Shown here piece by piece: positions 22,474-33,158 of a stretch of 64,000 nt of DNA. The stretch spans positions 1,567,684 through 1,631,683 of the forward strand of contig CAKMRJ010004445.1 of the NCBI GenBank assembly GCA_928212115.1, in the 5' to 3' direction. Origin of the DNA: Lactuca virosa. Its lineage: Eukaryota; Streptophyta; Magnoliopsida; Asterales; Asteraceae. Each line of letters opens with the position of its first letter. The stretch's first letter is position 1. The notes under the pieces were generated by a model. The model made no database searches. It was not told the origin of the DNA and saw nothing but the letters and a program-made list of their open reading frames with translations. A program made the position numbers and the translations under genes.

Positions 22474-23313
22474 CTCTGAACCTCCCACTGCATCACAGCC
22501 TCTATCTTGGCCAGATCGACCAGAATACCCTTGTGGTTGACAAGGTGCCCCAAAAAATGCACCTCACGCAACCAAAAGTCACACTTTGAGAACTTTACGA
22601 AAAGTCTCTCCCTCCTCAGTGTCTCCAGCATATCCCTCAGGTGCTCCTCATGCTGCTCCTGAGTCTTGGAGTAAACCAAGATGTCATCAATGAAGACTAT
22701 TACAGACCGATCCAACATCGGTCTGCACACGCGGTTCATGAGGTCCATGAACACGGCTAGATCATTGGTGAGCCCAAACGGCATGACCACACTCTTAATG
22801 ACCATAACGAGTCCTAACAGCCACCTTCTATACATCCTCGTCCCTCACTCGCACCTGCTGATAACCTAATCATAGATTAATCTTGGAGAACCAAGATGCA
22901 ACCTGTAGCTGGTCAAACAAATTATCAATCCTCGGGAGGGGGTAACGGTTCTTCACCTTGACCTTATTCAAATCCCGGTAGTCTATACATATGCGATATG
23001 ACCCGTCCTTATTCTTCACAAACAGGATCGGGGCTCCCCATGGCGAACTACTTGGACTAATAAATCCCTTGTCTAGCAGCTCTTGCAGTTGCGTAGACAA
23101 CTCCTGCGTCTCGGTAGGAGCCAACCGATATGGTGCCTTGGCTATCGGAGCCGCACCAGGGACTAGGTCAATCCTAAACTTGACCTGTCTCTCCGGAGGT
23201 ATCCCAGGAAAATCCTCTGGAAATATATCCGGGTACTCCCGCACTACTGGTACATCATCCACTGTCGTCTTACCCTTGTCATGGGTATCCATAACATATC
23301 CGACGTAACCCAT
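22474..23313 (-). pseudogene. pol: G reverse transcriptase (truncated)
   Basis: Gypsy RT signatures are present: RQVKFRIDLVPGAAPIAKAPYRLAP near 23190-23120 (first residues), WGAPILFVK, IDYRDLN, and catalytic FIDDILVYS near 22690. The reading frame breaks near 22836-22870, where the usual RSGYHQ segment is garbled and a stop is met. The sequence ends at 22474 within the RT connection because H is inserted there. RNase H and integrase would lie left of the window. Confidence 0.85.
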
Positions 23314-23738
23314 GCAACCCTACTGAAGGTAGCGCCTCGCTCTCGCTGATGAGCATAGAGTCGGTCCACTCTGCAGCCTCTCGCCCTGAATCACTAACCC
23401 TCCCCCACTAGGAGTCCAAACCCTCACTAGATGCTGCTCGTAGTAAATCACTACCCCATTGGGACTCAACCAGTCCATACCAGCTATAACCTTATTCCCT
23501 CCCAGGGGAATAGGGACTAGATCCACAAAAAACTACTCATCGAACACCTATAGTGTACATCCCCGGTGAACCTTCGCAACCCTGACGGTCCTATCATCTG
23601 CTATCTCTACATCAAGTGGGCAATCCAACTCCATAGGAGCCCCTATGAATCGCTTGTTGAGTGCGAGCGACACAAAAGATCGGGTGGCACCTGAATCAAA
23701 CAGTACCAAGGCTGATATACCGTTCACTAGGAACGATC
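23314..23738 (-). pseudogene. pol: G protease
   Basis: Directly after the intron-like gap the frame reads SFLVNGISALVLFDSG, with the protease active-site DSG near 23700. It continues through a MDWLSPNG flap-like region near 23475. Stops near 23545 and 23320 break it. The organisation matches the protease of C. Confidence 0.8.
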
Positions 23739-23805
23739 CTATAACAAAACACATAAACATAAGCAATAATCAGCATAAATAAAGAGATAAAGAGAAGATA
23801 TATAC
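23739..23805 (-). other. Intron-like insertion in G, 67 bp, GT-AG, phase 1
   Basis: On the minus strand the coding sequence ending in GACGTGGTGACGA is interrupted by GTATATATCTTC and resumes after TTGTTATAG. Removing 67 bases joins DVVT to SFLVN within one codon. The gap is T-rich, as plant introns are, and 67 is not a multiple of three. C has the same feature at the same codon (53103-53166); A has none. Confidence 0.7.
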
Positions 23806-24253
23806 TCGTCACCACGTCGGGAGCTGCTTGTGCCTCCTCTGCTGTCAACTGAAAGGCCCTGCACCTCGCCACAGGCGCCTCTTCCCAACCCTGACGGTCG
23901 TCCGTAATCCTCTAAGTAGCAGGATCGAGTGCTGCCACCTGCCTTGCCGCTGCTAAACTCGGGCACTGGGACCGCTTATGTCCCCTCTGATTGCATTGAA
24001 AGCAAATCAGATCTGCTATATACTGTGGTGGTGGTGGTAGTAGTTGTACAATCTCTACTCACATGCCCAGTCCGGCCACACTTAAAGGAGCCTGAACTCC
24101 CTGCCTTGCACATCCCATCGTACATCTTGCCGCATTCGCCACAATGGCTATGACCCTGCTGGCTCCTAGGTCTATAATCTGACACCTTGGGCTTCTTCCT
24201 CGCACACCCTGTCTGAACCCCCTTGGGTTTCCTCTTCATCTCCATCTATAAAT
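23806..24253 (-). pseudogene. gag: G nucleocapsid and pre-protease region
   Basis: In element sense a basic stretch leads to three zinc-binding clusters: CGECGKMYDGMC (the usual His is Tyr), SFKCGRTGHVSRDC (first Cys changed to Ser) and a third CFQCNQRGHKRSQC near 23970-24010. A frame ending in FQLTAEEAQAAPDVVT then reaches the intron-like gap. An in-frame TAG lies near 23915. Two damaged clusters indicate long decay. Confidence 0.75.
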
Positions 24254-24255
24254 CT

Positions 24256-24296
<41 letters not shown>
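24254..24296. repeat. (CT)n microsatellite
   Basis: About 21 CT dinucleotides in a row. In G's gag frame this would read Arg-Glu repeats; it is a simple repeat that expanded inside the dead gene. Confidence 0.95.
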
Positions 24297-24298
<2 letters not shown>

Positions 24299-24617
24299 CC
24301 TAGCAATCATGTCCTCAAGCGTCTTGCAGCTGGAGCGGCTCACAAACTGGCGGATATCACTCCGCAACATCTCATGATATCGGGCCTTTTTCATATCCTC
24401 GTCTTCCACGTATTGCGGAATGAGAAGGTCCCTCTCCCTAAACATCGCGGTGATCTTAGTCACCGTCTCAGTCAATTGCTAGAGATCCTCGAACTCCCTG
24501 GCAAGCTGCTACACCTCAATAACAAGTGCAAACTCGGCCCTGAACCTGGCCGAAAAATCACTCCAAGTCATCGCATCTAGAACTGTGTCATCTTTAATGG
24601 CTCGTCCGACCTCCTCC
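24254..24617 (-). pseudogene. gag: G gag core fragment
   Basis: The minus-strand translation shows WWEEV, MTWSDFSARFRAEF and a FRERDLLIPQYV segment typical of the retrotransposon Gag domain. Stops occur near 24510 and 24482. The N-terminus is cut off by the insertion of B. Confidence 0.75.
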
Positions 24618-24622
24618 CACCA

Positions 24623-27380
24623 TGTGACAACCGGCAAGCTTCGGGTCAAGTCAAAGTCAAGTCAAGGTCAACAAGTCAACTCGGTTAACTCAACTAGTGT
24701 TATATGTTAGGAATTTATTTATGTTTATAATGTACGACTATAATTTCTAATGCAAAGTAACACTTGAAAGTCCCTTATGTACAAAATTTAAAACCCTAAT
24801 ATGATTTAGGGAAGTAACAACTCTATAATGTACCCTTTGGGGGTGTATAACACTCAAAATGTAACGTAACTAAGTCTAAAGTCCTTACTCTACGAAGAAA
24901 ACATTAATAAGGGCTCCCGGCAAAGTCTCTCTCAATCTCTCCCACTATATCTCACTCTCTCCCAAATCTCTCCAAGTATCTGAAATCTCTCCCAAATCTC
25001 TCCAAGTATGTGAAATCTCTCCCAAATCTCTCCAAGTATGTGAAATCTCTCCCAAATCCATCCAAGAATATGAAGCCTCTCCCAAATCTCTCCAAGTATG
25101 TGAAATCTCTCCCAAATCCATCCAAGTATGTGAAGTCTCTCCCAAATCTCTCCAAGTATGTGAAATCTCTCACAAATCTCTCAAAGTATGTGAAATCTCT
25201 CCCAAATCTCTCTTAGTATGTGAAATCTCTCCCAAATCTCTCCAAGTATGTGAAATCTCTCCCAAATCTCCCTACGCACCTTCCTCAATCGAAAACAGCC
25301 CAAAACCGGAGGAGAAAACCCAAAAGGACCCTCTTGGTCCGGAACCCTCTTGGTCCGGAACCCTCTTGGTCCGGAACCCTACTGGTCCTAAACCCTCTTG
25401 GTACGGAACCCTCTTAGTCCGGAATCCCTTCTAAGGAACCAAGAGGAAACACATCTCGGAAGCCTCTCATCCGGACCACCCATTTCGGAACCATCACCTT
25501 TGCTTCGGACCTCACCTACTCCGCAATGGTTTAGTGTTGCTTCGGAACTTTGAGCCAGCTTCGCATCCTCGGTCCGGACTGCTGACCTCGCACGCGCTTC
25601 GGATCCGAGAGTATGCCCTCCGGAACTTGAAGAATGACTCCAGATCAGAAGGAAGCCCTTCGGAACTCACCTGTTTGACTCCGTAAGTTGCTTAATGGCT
25701 CCGAAATCCTTCTTATGCACCTCAGACCCTCGCAGGAGCAAGGATACACTCCAGATTTTCATCATATTCGGACCTTTTTCTCATTTTAAGACATTTTGAC
25801 ACCGGAAATCACACCAAACTCGTATTTTCCATATCCTAAGACCCTTAAACTCCTGCTTTATGCCAAAATTAATTATTTTAAATATATTTATATAAAATAA
25901 TATCCAAGATTTTTAAAGGGTTTCTAAGAAGATAAGGAGTTTGACTTTGTGATGTGATGCAAATCCTCCATTTTCCCACGCAAATCCCAGTTAAACACAC
26001 ATTATCCTTAGAAAACAAGCTTTACCCACCAGCCCTCCATGCAAATGTCAAGTCACCCTTATCATCCCCTTTAGATATGTGAACTCCTTTCCTCCCTTAT
26101 TCCACTTCTCACTCTTCACTTCCAGAAAACTCTCAAGAATACTCTCAACTCCTTTAAGCTCCAAGTTCATCTCTTCAAGGGAAATTCCCAGATTTCTTGG
26201 GTGAGTATTTTATTCACTTTAAATAATTATTCTTCACATTATTCTAAGATTTCATTATATTTACACATAAAAATTATTCTTAGAATACTCTAGAGATTTA
26301 AGAATCTTCCAAGTTTTGGAGCTTGGAAACTTCCTCATCACTCTTCAAATCACCCAGCAAACAAACCAATGTGAGCTTCATACCCCACCTTTTTCTAAGT
26401 TTTTATTGTTTTTGGGGGAGAATACAAGTCAAATCTTGTCCAAATCCTTGGCTAATTGCATGTATTTGTATGTTTAGTATGTATGTTGAGATGTTATTAT
26501 ATTATAACAAATTTTTCATGAACGTGAGTTCACAGATTATATGAAAATATTATAAATGCTTAAAAAACCACCATATAGAGAAATACTTTATGTACAAGAA
26601 GAGCCTCCCAAGGTTTTGAATGTGTACATTCATACCCTCTTACTTCATATCTCTATATCTGAAGATAAAAAGTTGTTGAAATACACTTAGAAGATGACAC
26701 AATTGCTAGGATCTTCAAAGTTTGGGACTTGATGCCATCAATGATTATTTTTGCAAACTATTAGGGGGTATTTCATAAATAGTTGACATTAGTATTTGCG
26801 GCAAGAAAATATACAAATAGAGTGGTTATGACAGAAAAATTTGTATGTCATAAAGCTGTTGTCATAAACTCACACAAGTCAAATTATATATAAACCACAA
26901 CGTAGTAATTTCCGATAATTTGAGTCGCACAAAGTCTTTTAAAAAGAAAAAGAGGCTGTTTGCCGGCTTTGATAATATTGGGTCATTTTGATAAATATTT
27001 CAAATCGGATTAATTCCAATAAACGAAACGAACGAAACGAAATATCTAGTTACAACTACAACTATTATTATTATTTATTTAGTAAATAATGATTTTCACG
27101 ATTTGCTCAAAGATCGGTTAGTATTCTAGTCAGACAAAATCTTCACAGTACATATATTAATACAATATTGTACACTTTAAATCATGTAAGAGTTATAAAT
27201 AGAGTCTCCTGGAGGGAGAGCGGGAATTTGTGTATAGATCTATACGGGGTTGACACCCCGCACCTTTGTTGTTCGCTACAGCTAGACCGGCCAGTCTAGG
27301 GTGACAAATGTCTTGAACAAAACCGACGCCTGAAGAACATCATAATAGGCACACCGTCACATTAGTATGGTTATAACAAC
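24623..27380 (+). repeat. 5' LTR of B, first segment, with TATA box
   Basis: It matches 48108-49707 and 58017-58489 of the 3' LTR. A TATA motif TATAAATAGAG is at 27194-27204. The segment stops at the insertion of E, where ACAAC (27376-27380) is the left target copy. Its end part resembles the A LTR, for example a shared GTGACAAATGTC. Confidence 0.9.
24957..25275 (+). repeat. 30-bp tandem repeat in B 5' LTR, about 10 units
   Basis: The unit is AAATCTCTCCCAAATCTCTC plus CAAGTATGTG. Units are 90% or more alike. The 3' LTR copy (48455-48826) has about 12 units, so the number changed after insertion. Confidence 0.95.
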
Positions 27381-28226
27381 TGATGCGACATCGACCTTCG
27401 GCGCTTCTTCTAGTCTTCTGCTGCGGCGGAGATCTGGACATCACAGTGCAAAGTCGTTAGAGCCGTCCCAGGGACTGTGCCCCGGGAGCGGACTCCGACG
27501 GTCAAGTTAGATCAGCTAGAAGATCTGAGATGGTCCTCCATAGCTGGAGAGAACCATGTTGGTGCTAGTGGTGGTGTATGGCGGCGGGTGGCGGCTGAGC
27601 CACCCTGCCGGAGTATAGTGGTGGCTGGGCCATTGGGAAGGATGTAGTGGCGGCTGAACCACTTGGGAGAGAGTCCTCTTTCATGGACGAAGTGCTGTTC
27701 ATTATATTGGGGACAATTAGGTCAGGCCTTGGGCCAGCCCAATTCAGGCCCAGCTAGCAAGGAGCTGGGCGAGGCCGCCCGGAGGCGCCGGGCGGAGCTG
27801 GCGGGCACGCCCCAGGCAGGGCTGGCGGGTGCGCACCAGGAGAGGATGGCAAGGGAGTGCCAGGCGAGGGAGCGCCTGGCCGAGCCGTCAGGAGAGTCCC
27901 CAGAAGGGCTGGAAAGGGAGTCCCCAGCAAGGCTGGTGAGGGAACGCTAGGCAGGGCTGGCAGGAGAACGCCAGGCAGGGCTGGCAGGAGCGCGCCAGGC
28001 CAGGCTGGTGCGCCAGAGCAGTCTAGGCCATGCCAATGGACCATATATCATCAAGTCCCCCCAGTCTGGTGTTATTGGTACTCGGCCAAAGACATCAGAC
28101 TGGACTAAGTCGTATAAACAAACAGGAGAGTCCCCAGCGAGGCTGGCAAAGGAGTCCCCGACAAGGTTGGCAGGAGCGCGCCAGGCCAGGCTGGCGCGCT
28201 AGAGCCGTCTGGACCATATATCATCA
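27381..28226 (-). repeat. LTR of E (left), 846 bp
   Basis: It runs from TGATGCG to CATCA. The inner half is GC-rich, with many variants of GGCTGGCAGGAGCGCGCCAGG. Long stop-free stretches here on both strands come from this composition. Confidence 0.85.
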
Positions 28227-28240
28227 AGTCCCCCCAGTCT
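28227..28240 (-). other. Candidate polypurine tract of E
   Basis: The minus strand reads CTGGGGGGACT just before TGATG, the LTR start. The tract is short, so this is likely rather than certain. Confidence 0.55.
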
Positions 28241-28889
28241 GGTGTTATTGGTACGCGGCCAATGACATCGGACTTAAACTAGTCATATAAATTGTGCGTC
28301 GTCAAGTCCCCCTAGTCTGATGCGATTGGGTTGCTGACAATCGGATCGGAGTACATAAAGCACCAATACAATAAATAATAAAAAAGAATGACCGAACCTC
28401 ACCCACGAGAGTCGTGGGGTTGTGCGAAGAGCCAAACATTGCTTATGCGGCTTGAGTTGACTTGTTACTCCTTCATTGAGAGGAGTGCGATCGGTCGGTG
28501 AGATGCATCATAACTGTTGTTGCGTTGATGCAGACCGAGGTTGCTAAAGAGTGTTACACGACATTGATGTCGATAAAATGTCTGGCCGGGGTAGCTAAGA
28601 AGCGTAAGCTTGCCATTCAGTCCCTGAGACTGTTATCCGACATGATTGTTGTGGTAGCCATGCGAGATGGGATGTCACCAGTAACCGTCTACATAGTCTG
28701 CATTAATAGCCATCTTGAGGATCTTTCTTGCTCGGGCTACACCTAGCTGGATTGCGGCGTACCGACCCTACTCCCCCCCTTTCTTAAAGGAGGCGAGGAA
28801 TAGATTCTGAGAGCTGGGCGACTAGTTTGCTAGCGAGGGCCACGCAGTGAGACTATTGCCGATAGCCAGACAATAGAATTGTTGAGGGA

Positions 28890-29105
28890 TAGACAGTGAG
28901 GCTATAGGTTGGGGTTGCATAGCAAGACCGTTTCCGAGAGCCAGGAAACAGAGGTGTTGGGGGCACGCGGCGAGGCTACAGGTAGGGTTGCACAGCGAGA
29001 CCATTTCCGAGAGCCAGGGAACATAGATGCTGTGGCGAGGCTACAGGTAGGGTTACACAGCAAGACCGTTTCCGAGAGTCAGGAAACAGAGATGCTGTGG
29101 GGTCG
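28890..29105. repeat. Tandem array, ~66-74-bp unit, three copies
   Basis: Each unit contains GAGGCTACAGGTAGGGTTGC then ACCGTTTCCGAGAGCCAGG. A more diverged copy precedes it at about 28830. Confidence 0.85.
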
Positions 29106-29480
29106 CAGGTAGTAGGGCCACGGTCGGGATGACCTTCTTGCTGGAGAGTATCCTCACTATAGCAGGTTGTAATGTGGATAACACTTCATCGATCGTCCGA
29201 GCTCAAGAAAACCATGATGACTGTGAGAGAGGAAGCACCAAGATCATGGTGTGGAATAAGCTTGTGATGCACGACTTGTGGTGCGTGACGATGCGCGACT
29301 TATGTTGCGCGACTTAGGAGAATAGTCTGGGCTTAGCAGCCATCGGTCATGGAGATGTCACGCGGGAAAGCATCGCGTGGAACAAATCGGTCTTGGCTGC
29401 CAATGATTGTAGATAAATCACGCGGGAAAGCATTGTGTGGATTCATATAGGCAAACGTTGCGAGCCTTTGAGCCTTATTG

Positions 29481-29990
29481 GCGGAGCATGCCGTTAATGG
29501 AGTCGAGCTGAGAAGTCAGGCGACTCAAGGCAAGGGTGCTGAACCTTGTATGCGGAGCGTGCCGCTATAATGAAGTCGGGCTGAGAAGCCAGGCGACTCA
29601 AGGAAAGGGTGCTGAACCTTGCATACGGAGCTTGCCGCTATAATGAAGTCGGGCTGAGAAGCCAGGCGACTCAAGGCAAGGGTGCTGAACCTCGCATGCG
29701 GAGCTTGCCGCTATAATGGAGTCGGGCTGAGAAGCCAAGCGACTCGAGGCGATGGTGCTGAACCTCGCATGCGGAGCTTGCCGCTATAGTGGAGTCGGGA
29801 TGAGAAGCCAAGCGACTCGAGGCGAGGGTACTGAACCTCGCATGCGGAGCTTGCCGCTGTAATGGAGTCGGGCTGGGAAGCCAGGCGACTCAAGGCGAGG
29901 GTACTGAACCTCGCATGCGGAGCTTGCCGCTGTAATGGAGTCGGGCTGGGAAGCCAGGCGACTCAAGGCGAGGGTACTGAAGCTCGCCTG
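29481..29990. repeat. Tandem array, 73-bp unit, about seven copies
   Basis: The units start near 29481, 29561, 29634, 29698, 29771, 29844 and 29917. Each has GCGGAGCTTGCCGCTATAAT and GAAGCCAGGCGACTCAAGG. The last copies are nearly identical, which suggests recent unequal expansion. Confidence 0.9.
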
Positions 29991-32900
29991 ATTGGGCGTA
30001 GCACCCTACAATCTATGTGTCTAGCTCGTGTGACCAGTCTGAGTTGAACAGCAGGGCTGATCTTCCGACTCGGAATATTAATATCACCTCGGGAGTGCAC
30101 TGTCATGCATATCATCAGCCCTTCATGTACTTTAACTCTGCCCCTTCGGAATCACTTATGCATGTGTCGCACCGACCCTACTCCCCCCCTTTTTTTCCCT
30201 TAGAGGGGGCGAAGAAAAGGGGAATATAGATGTAAAACTACTGGAAGCTGAGATACATAGCTGTTGGAAAGAGCTAGGCGACACAAGTGCTCACAAAAAG
30301 CAGATAGCACCACTGTCGAGAGCTAAGCAGCACAACTGCTGGGAGTCAGATAAAGTAGCTGCTGATGGCTGGGCTTTGCAACTTTTGAGCTAGGTCGTGT
30401 CGCTGCTGAAGGTCGAGCTGTGCGGCTACTGAGAGCTGGGCAGTAAGACTAGCGCAGACCGGTTAAGATGAATGGTGAGATCATATTAGCAAGACTTCCC
30501 GGGATTGGTCAACACGACTGCTGATAGCCACGTAGCGCAGTTACTGATGGCTATTTCAGAATGCTTCACGAGTAGTAGTAGTAATATACTACTCTTCTCC
30601 CCCTCCTTTTTTTGAAAATACCAACCGTATTCTAAAATGTATTTGCTGAGCGGGGCTTGCGGTGTGCGAGTATAAAATTGCTAATTTTTGTCTTGCAAAA
30701 TTGGATCATTTTTGCATTGGAGGTAGCCCATTAAATATCAATTTATATGAAACCCAAACTGTCACAGCCAAAAATCGCTATTATTTCTTGTTAGAGCCCG
30801 CGAATAATCAGCCCAAGTTCATATTCTCCTTCTTTTCTTTCTCTTTTTTTTTGTTTTTTTTTTAAAATTCCGAGCGATCCAGGCTGCAACGCATTTTCTG
30901 AATGCGTATCTTGTTTGAAAGACATTAAGATACTTTAGCGTTGAACAACTCATTTGCTAGTTTATTTTTGCAAAAATTGGGTTATTTTGTGCTGGGCCAA
31001 CCCAATAAGATATTATGAATTACTGCAGCCTGATTGGAGAAGCCCGGTTCATATAAATTAACCCACTTGCGGAGTTGTGAGCCCATTAACAATTCGCTAG
31101 CTCAAGTCAAAATTTTTTTTGTGCGTAGGTTGATTGTGGACCACAGTCCAAGTATAGCATTGGGCCCACCATATTTGTTTTATTTGTTCCTGCCCACTAT
31201 CGTTACCCTCGTCTTCACTGAAGAGGAAACGCTCAAAGAAAAAGCGTAGGTGTCGATTGGGATCTGGAAATTGACGGGGCTACTTCGCCGACATTCATCA
31301 TCTGTGAAGGAAATCGAAATAGTAAGCTCTGTCGGCGACACTGGATTGCTGCGTTCTTCGGCCGGAGATGCTTTTGGTGGCACCCTAGATTAGGTCGGCG
31401 GTGGCTGCTGCCCTGCGTCACTCGTTAAGGTTGATCGGCGATGGCTCCTGACGCTGGAGCTGCTTTGGTCGACGATGGTTCCGATGGAGATGATGGTGCG
31501 CTCCGAAGGAATCCGTGACTGCTTGGAGATGGTTTGTCGAATCTGGAAGCAATCGGTGATGGCACCTAGGCCCTCCTTTTCGGATTCAAGAACGCATGGT
31601 GGTTTTTCAGACATCCAAGGAAAGGAGTCGGGACAGTAATCAGTTTCTAGCGGTGGTGTTGTGGTTCCGTTGGCGGCTACAAATCATGAAGATGAGGACC
31701 AGAGATCGTTGCAGGTAGCGGACGTGAGTGTTGCTGGTGGAGCAACTACTGCCTATTGGAGATGTTTTGGGCAGTCGCTCGGCGTCGGACTCGAAAGCGA
31801 TTAGTGTTGGTCTACAGGTCGCTGTTGGAAGCGACGGTCACTACCAGAGCTGGTTTGTAGGGGTCGTCGCTGAGTAGCCAGGGGTCATCGACGATTGGTG
31901 AAGGTCGTTGCTGCTTTGGTTTCATTTACAGGTGGAAGGGGGTCGACCGGAGAAGGTGGTCATCGGACCACTGCGTCTTCTGTTTGATGGAGACGAGTGA
32001 GACGGGTGGGGCCCACCTCTAGTATTTTGTGTTTTCAATTGACTTTTAATAGTCTTCTGTATTTCTGTATTCGTGGGGCCCTCTATGTAATTGATAGGAA
32101 ATATAATAGTAGATGGTATAACTAATTACCACCTCTCCTCTTTTTTTGGTCGGCCATGAAACGACAACATAGAGCTGTATACAGCTATCACATCTCATTT
32201 TTTTGTTGATATGAAAAAGAAACAACACTAAATTTTGTATATTCGTCTCCTTACTCTTCTTTTTTACTGAGTACTTTCTTTCAACACTTCATCTCTACTT
32301 TCTCTTTTTTGTTTTTGAAGGTCTTGTACAAGCCATACAACTATATGTACAAATGGTTGTTACAGAAAGTAAAAATATACACTAAAATGCACAACTTGGG
32401 AAGGATTTTCTGATAATTTATGAAGAAAAGATGAGGTAAAACTCATAAAAAGCTTCTTTTCTTCTCAACCTACTGGGAAAAACCCCCAATATATAAACAA
32501 AAACGGGTTTGACAAAGTCTATTCTCATAAGATTTTCTTTTCCTTTCAGTTTGCTCAAAAAGCTATTGAAATATAAAAAAGAAACAGATCTCATAAATTT
32601 TCGTTTTTCTTTTTTGGAGCCTCCAAAGGAAACACCAACTTGAATTAAGATAAATAACCACAAAGAGTTTCTCTTCTCTTCAAGTTGTTTGATAAAGCAC
32701 CAAATAAAAACGAAAATGGGTTAAGAACTCATAAGAGTTTCATTCTTCATGACTTTCTGAAGAACCCATCAAAGTATAAACGGAAAAAATGGATCTGATA
32801 AAATCTTTTAAAGCTTAAGAGTTGTTCAGATGAACTAAAATGAAATATCACAACATATTTGAGCAAAAAAAACGAGACAGATCTGAAGATCTGAACGAGA

Positions 32901-33149
32901 AAACCTCAACAGATCAAGAGATCTGAACTAAAAAAAGCATATCAAAAGATATGAATGATGGTTAAACAGATCTGAAGAGATCTTGTGAAGGACCAAACTG
33001 ATCTGAACAGATCTTGGCAAAAGCCAAATGGATCTGAACTGAAAGGTGCTAGAAATGAACAGATCTGAGAAGAACCTGAGCTGAAGCACAACAGATCTGA
33101 ACCGATCTTGGCAAGAACAAGATGATGGCTGCTTGTTCAAGTCCGGGAT

Positions 33150-33156
33150 GGCGCCA
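33150..33156 (-). other. Candidate primer-binding site of E (tRNA-Asp-like)
   Basis: The minus strand reads TGGCGCC two bases inside the LTR, then ATCCCGG. TGGCGCC matches the acceptor end of plant tRNA-Asp used by Athila-type gypsy elements. The match beyond seven bases is imperfect. Confidence 0.5.
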
Positions 33157-33158
33157 AA

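Larger units (their letters stand above)
22474..24622 (-). mobile_element. Element G: old Ty3/gypsy fragment (gag to RT)
   Basis: On the minus strand this reads gag, zinc knuckles, an intron-like gap, protease and RT up to just past the catalytic region, then stops at the H LTR. It starts at the junction with B's 5' LTR. G is the host of both H (inserted in RT) and B (inserted in gag). GAGAC at 22469-22473 and CACCA at 24618-24622 are candidate target-site copies, but the partner copies lie outside the window. Confidence 0.8.
28241..33149 (-). other. Interior of E, no recognisable gene
   Basis: Neither strand shows a Gag domain, CCHC knuckle, DSG, RT or integrase motif. The region includes two tandem arrays (28890-29105, 29481-29990). 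The motif ACCGACCCTACTCCCCCCCTTT occurs near 28766 and 30171. A G/C-rich stretch with GGTCGGCGATGG variants lies at 31250-31990. About a dozen AGATCTGAA copies are found at 32870-33110. It reads as structured, repeat-built spacer. Confidence 0.65.

Noticed and set aside
24254..24296. Arg-Glu repeat protein segment
   Set aside because: It is a (CT)n microsatellite in a dead gag.
24957..25275. CRISPR-like regular 30-bp repeats
   Set aside because: Units are contiguous with no spacers, lie in a plant LTR, and there are no cas genes.
27754..28044. Pro/Leu/Ala-rich antisense frame, repeated at 33525-33815
   Set aside because: It comes from the GC-rich repeated part of the E LTR, appears in both LTRs and has no domain.
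28241..33149. Captured host gene inside E
   Set aside because: I could not read an exon-like frame or a known domain on either strand; the longest frames follow repeats.
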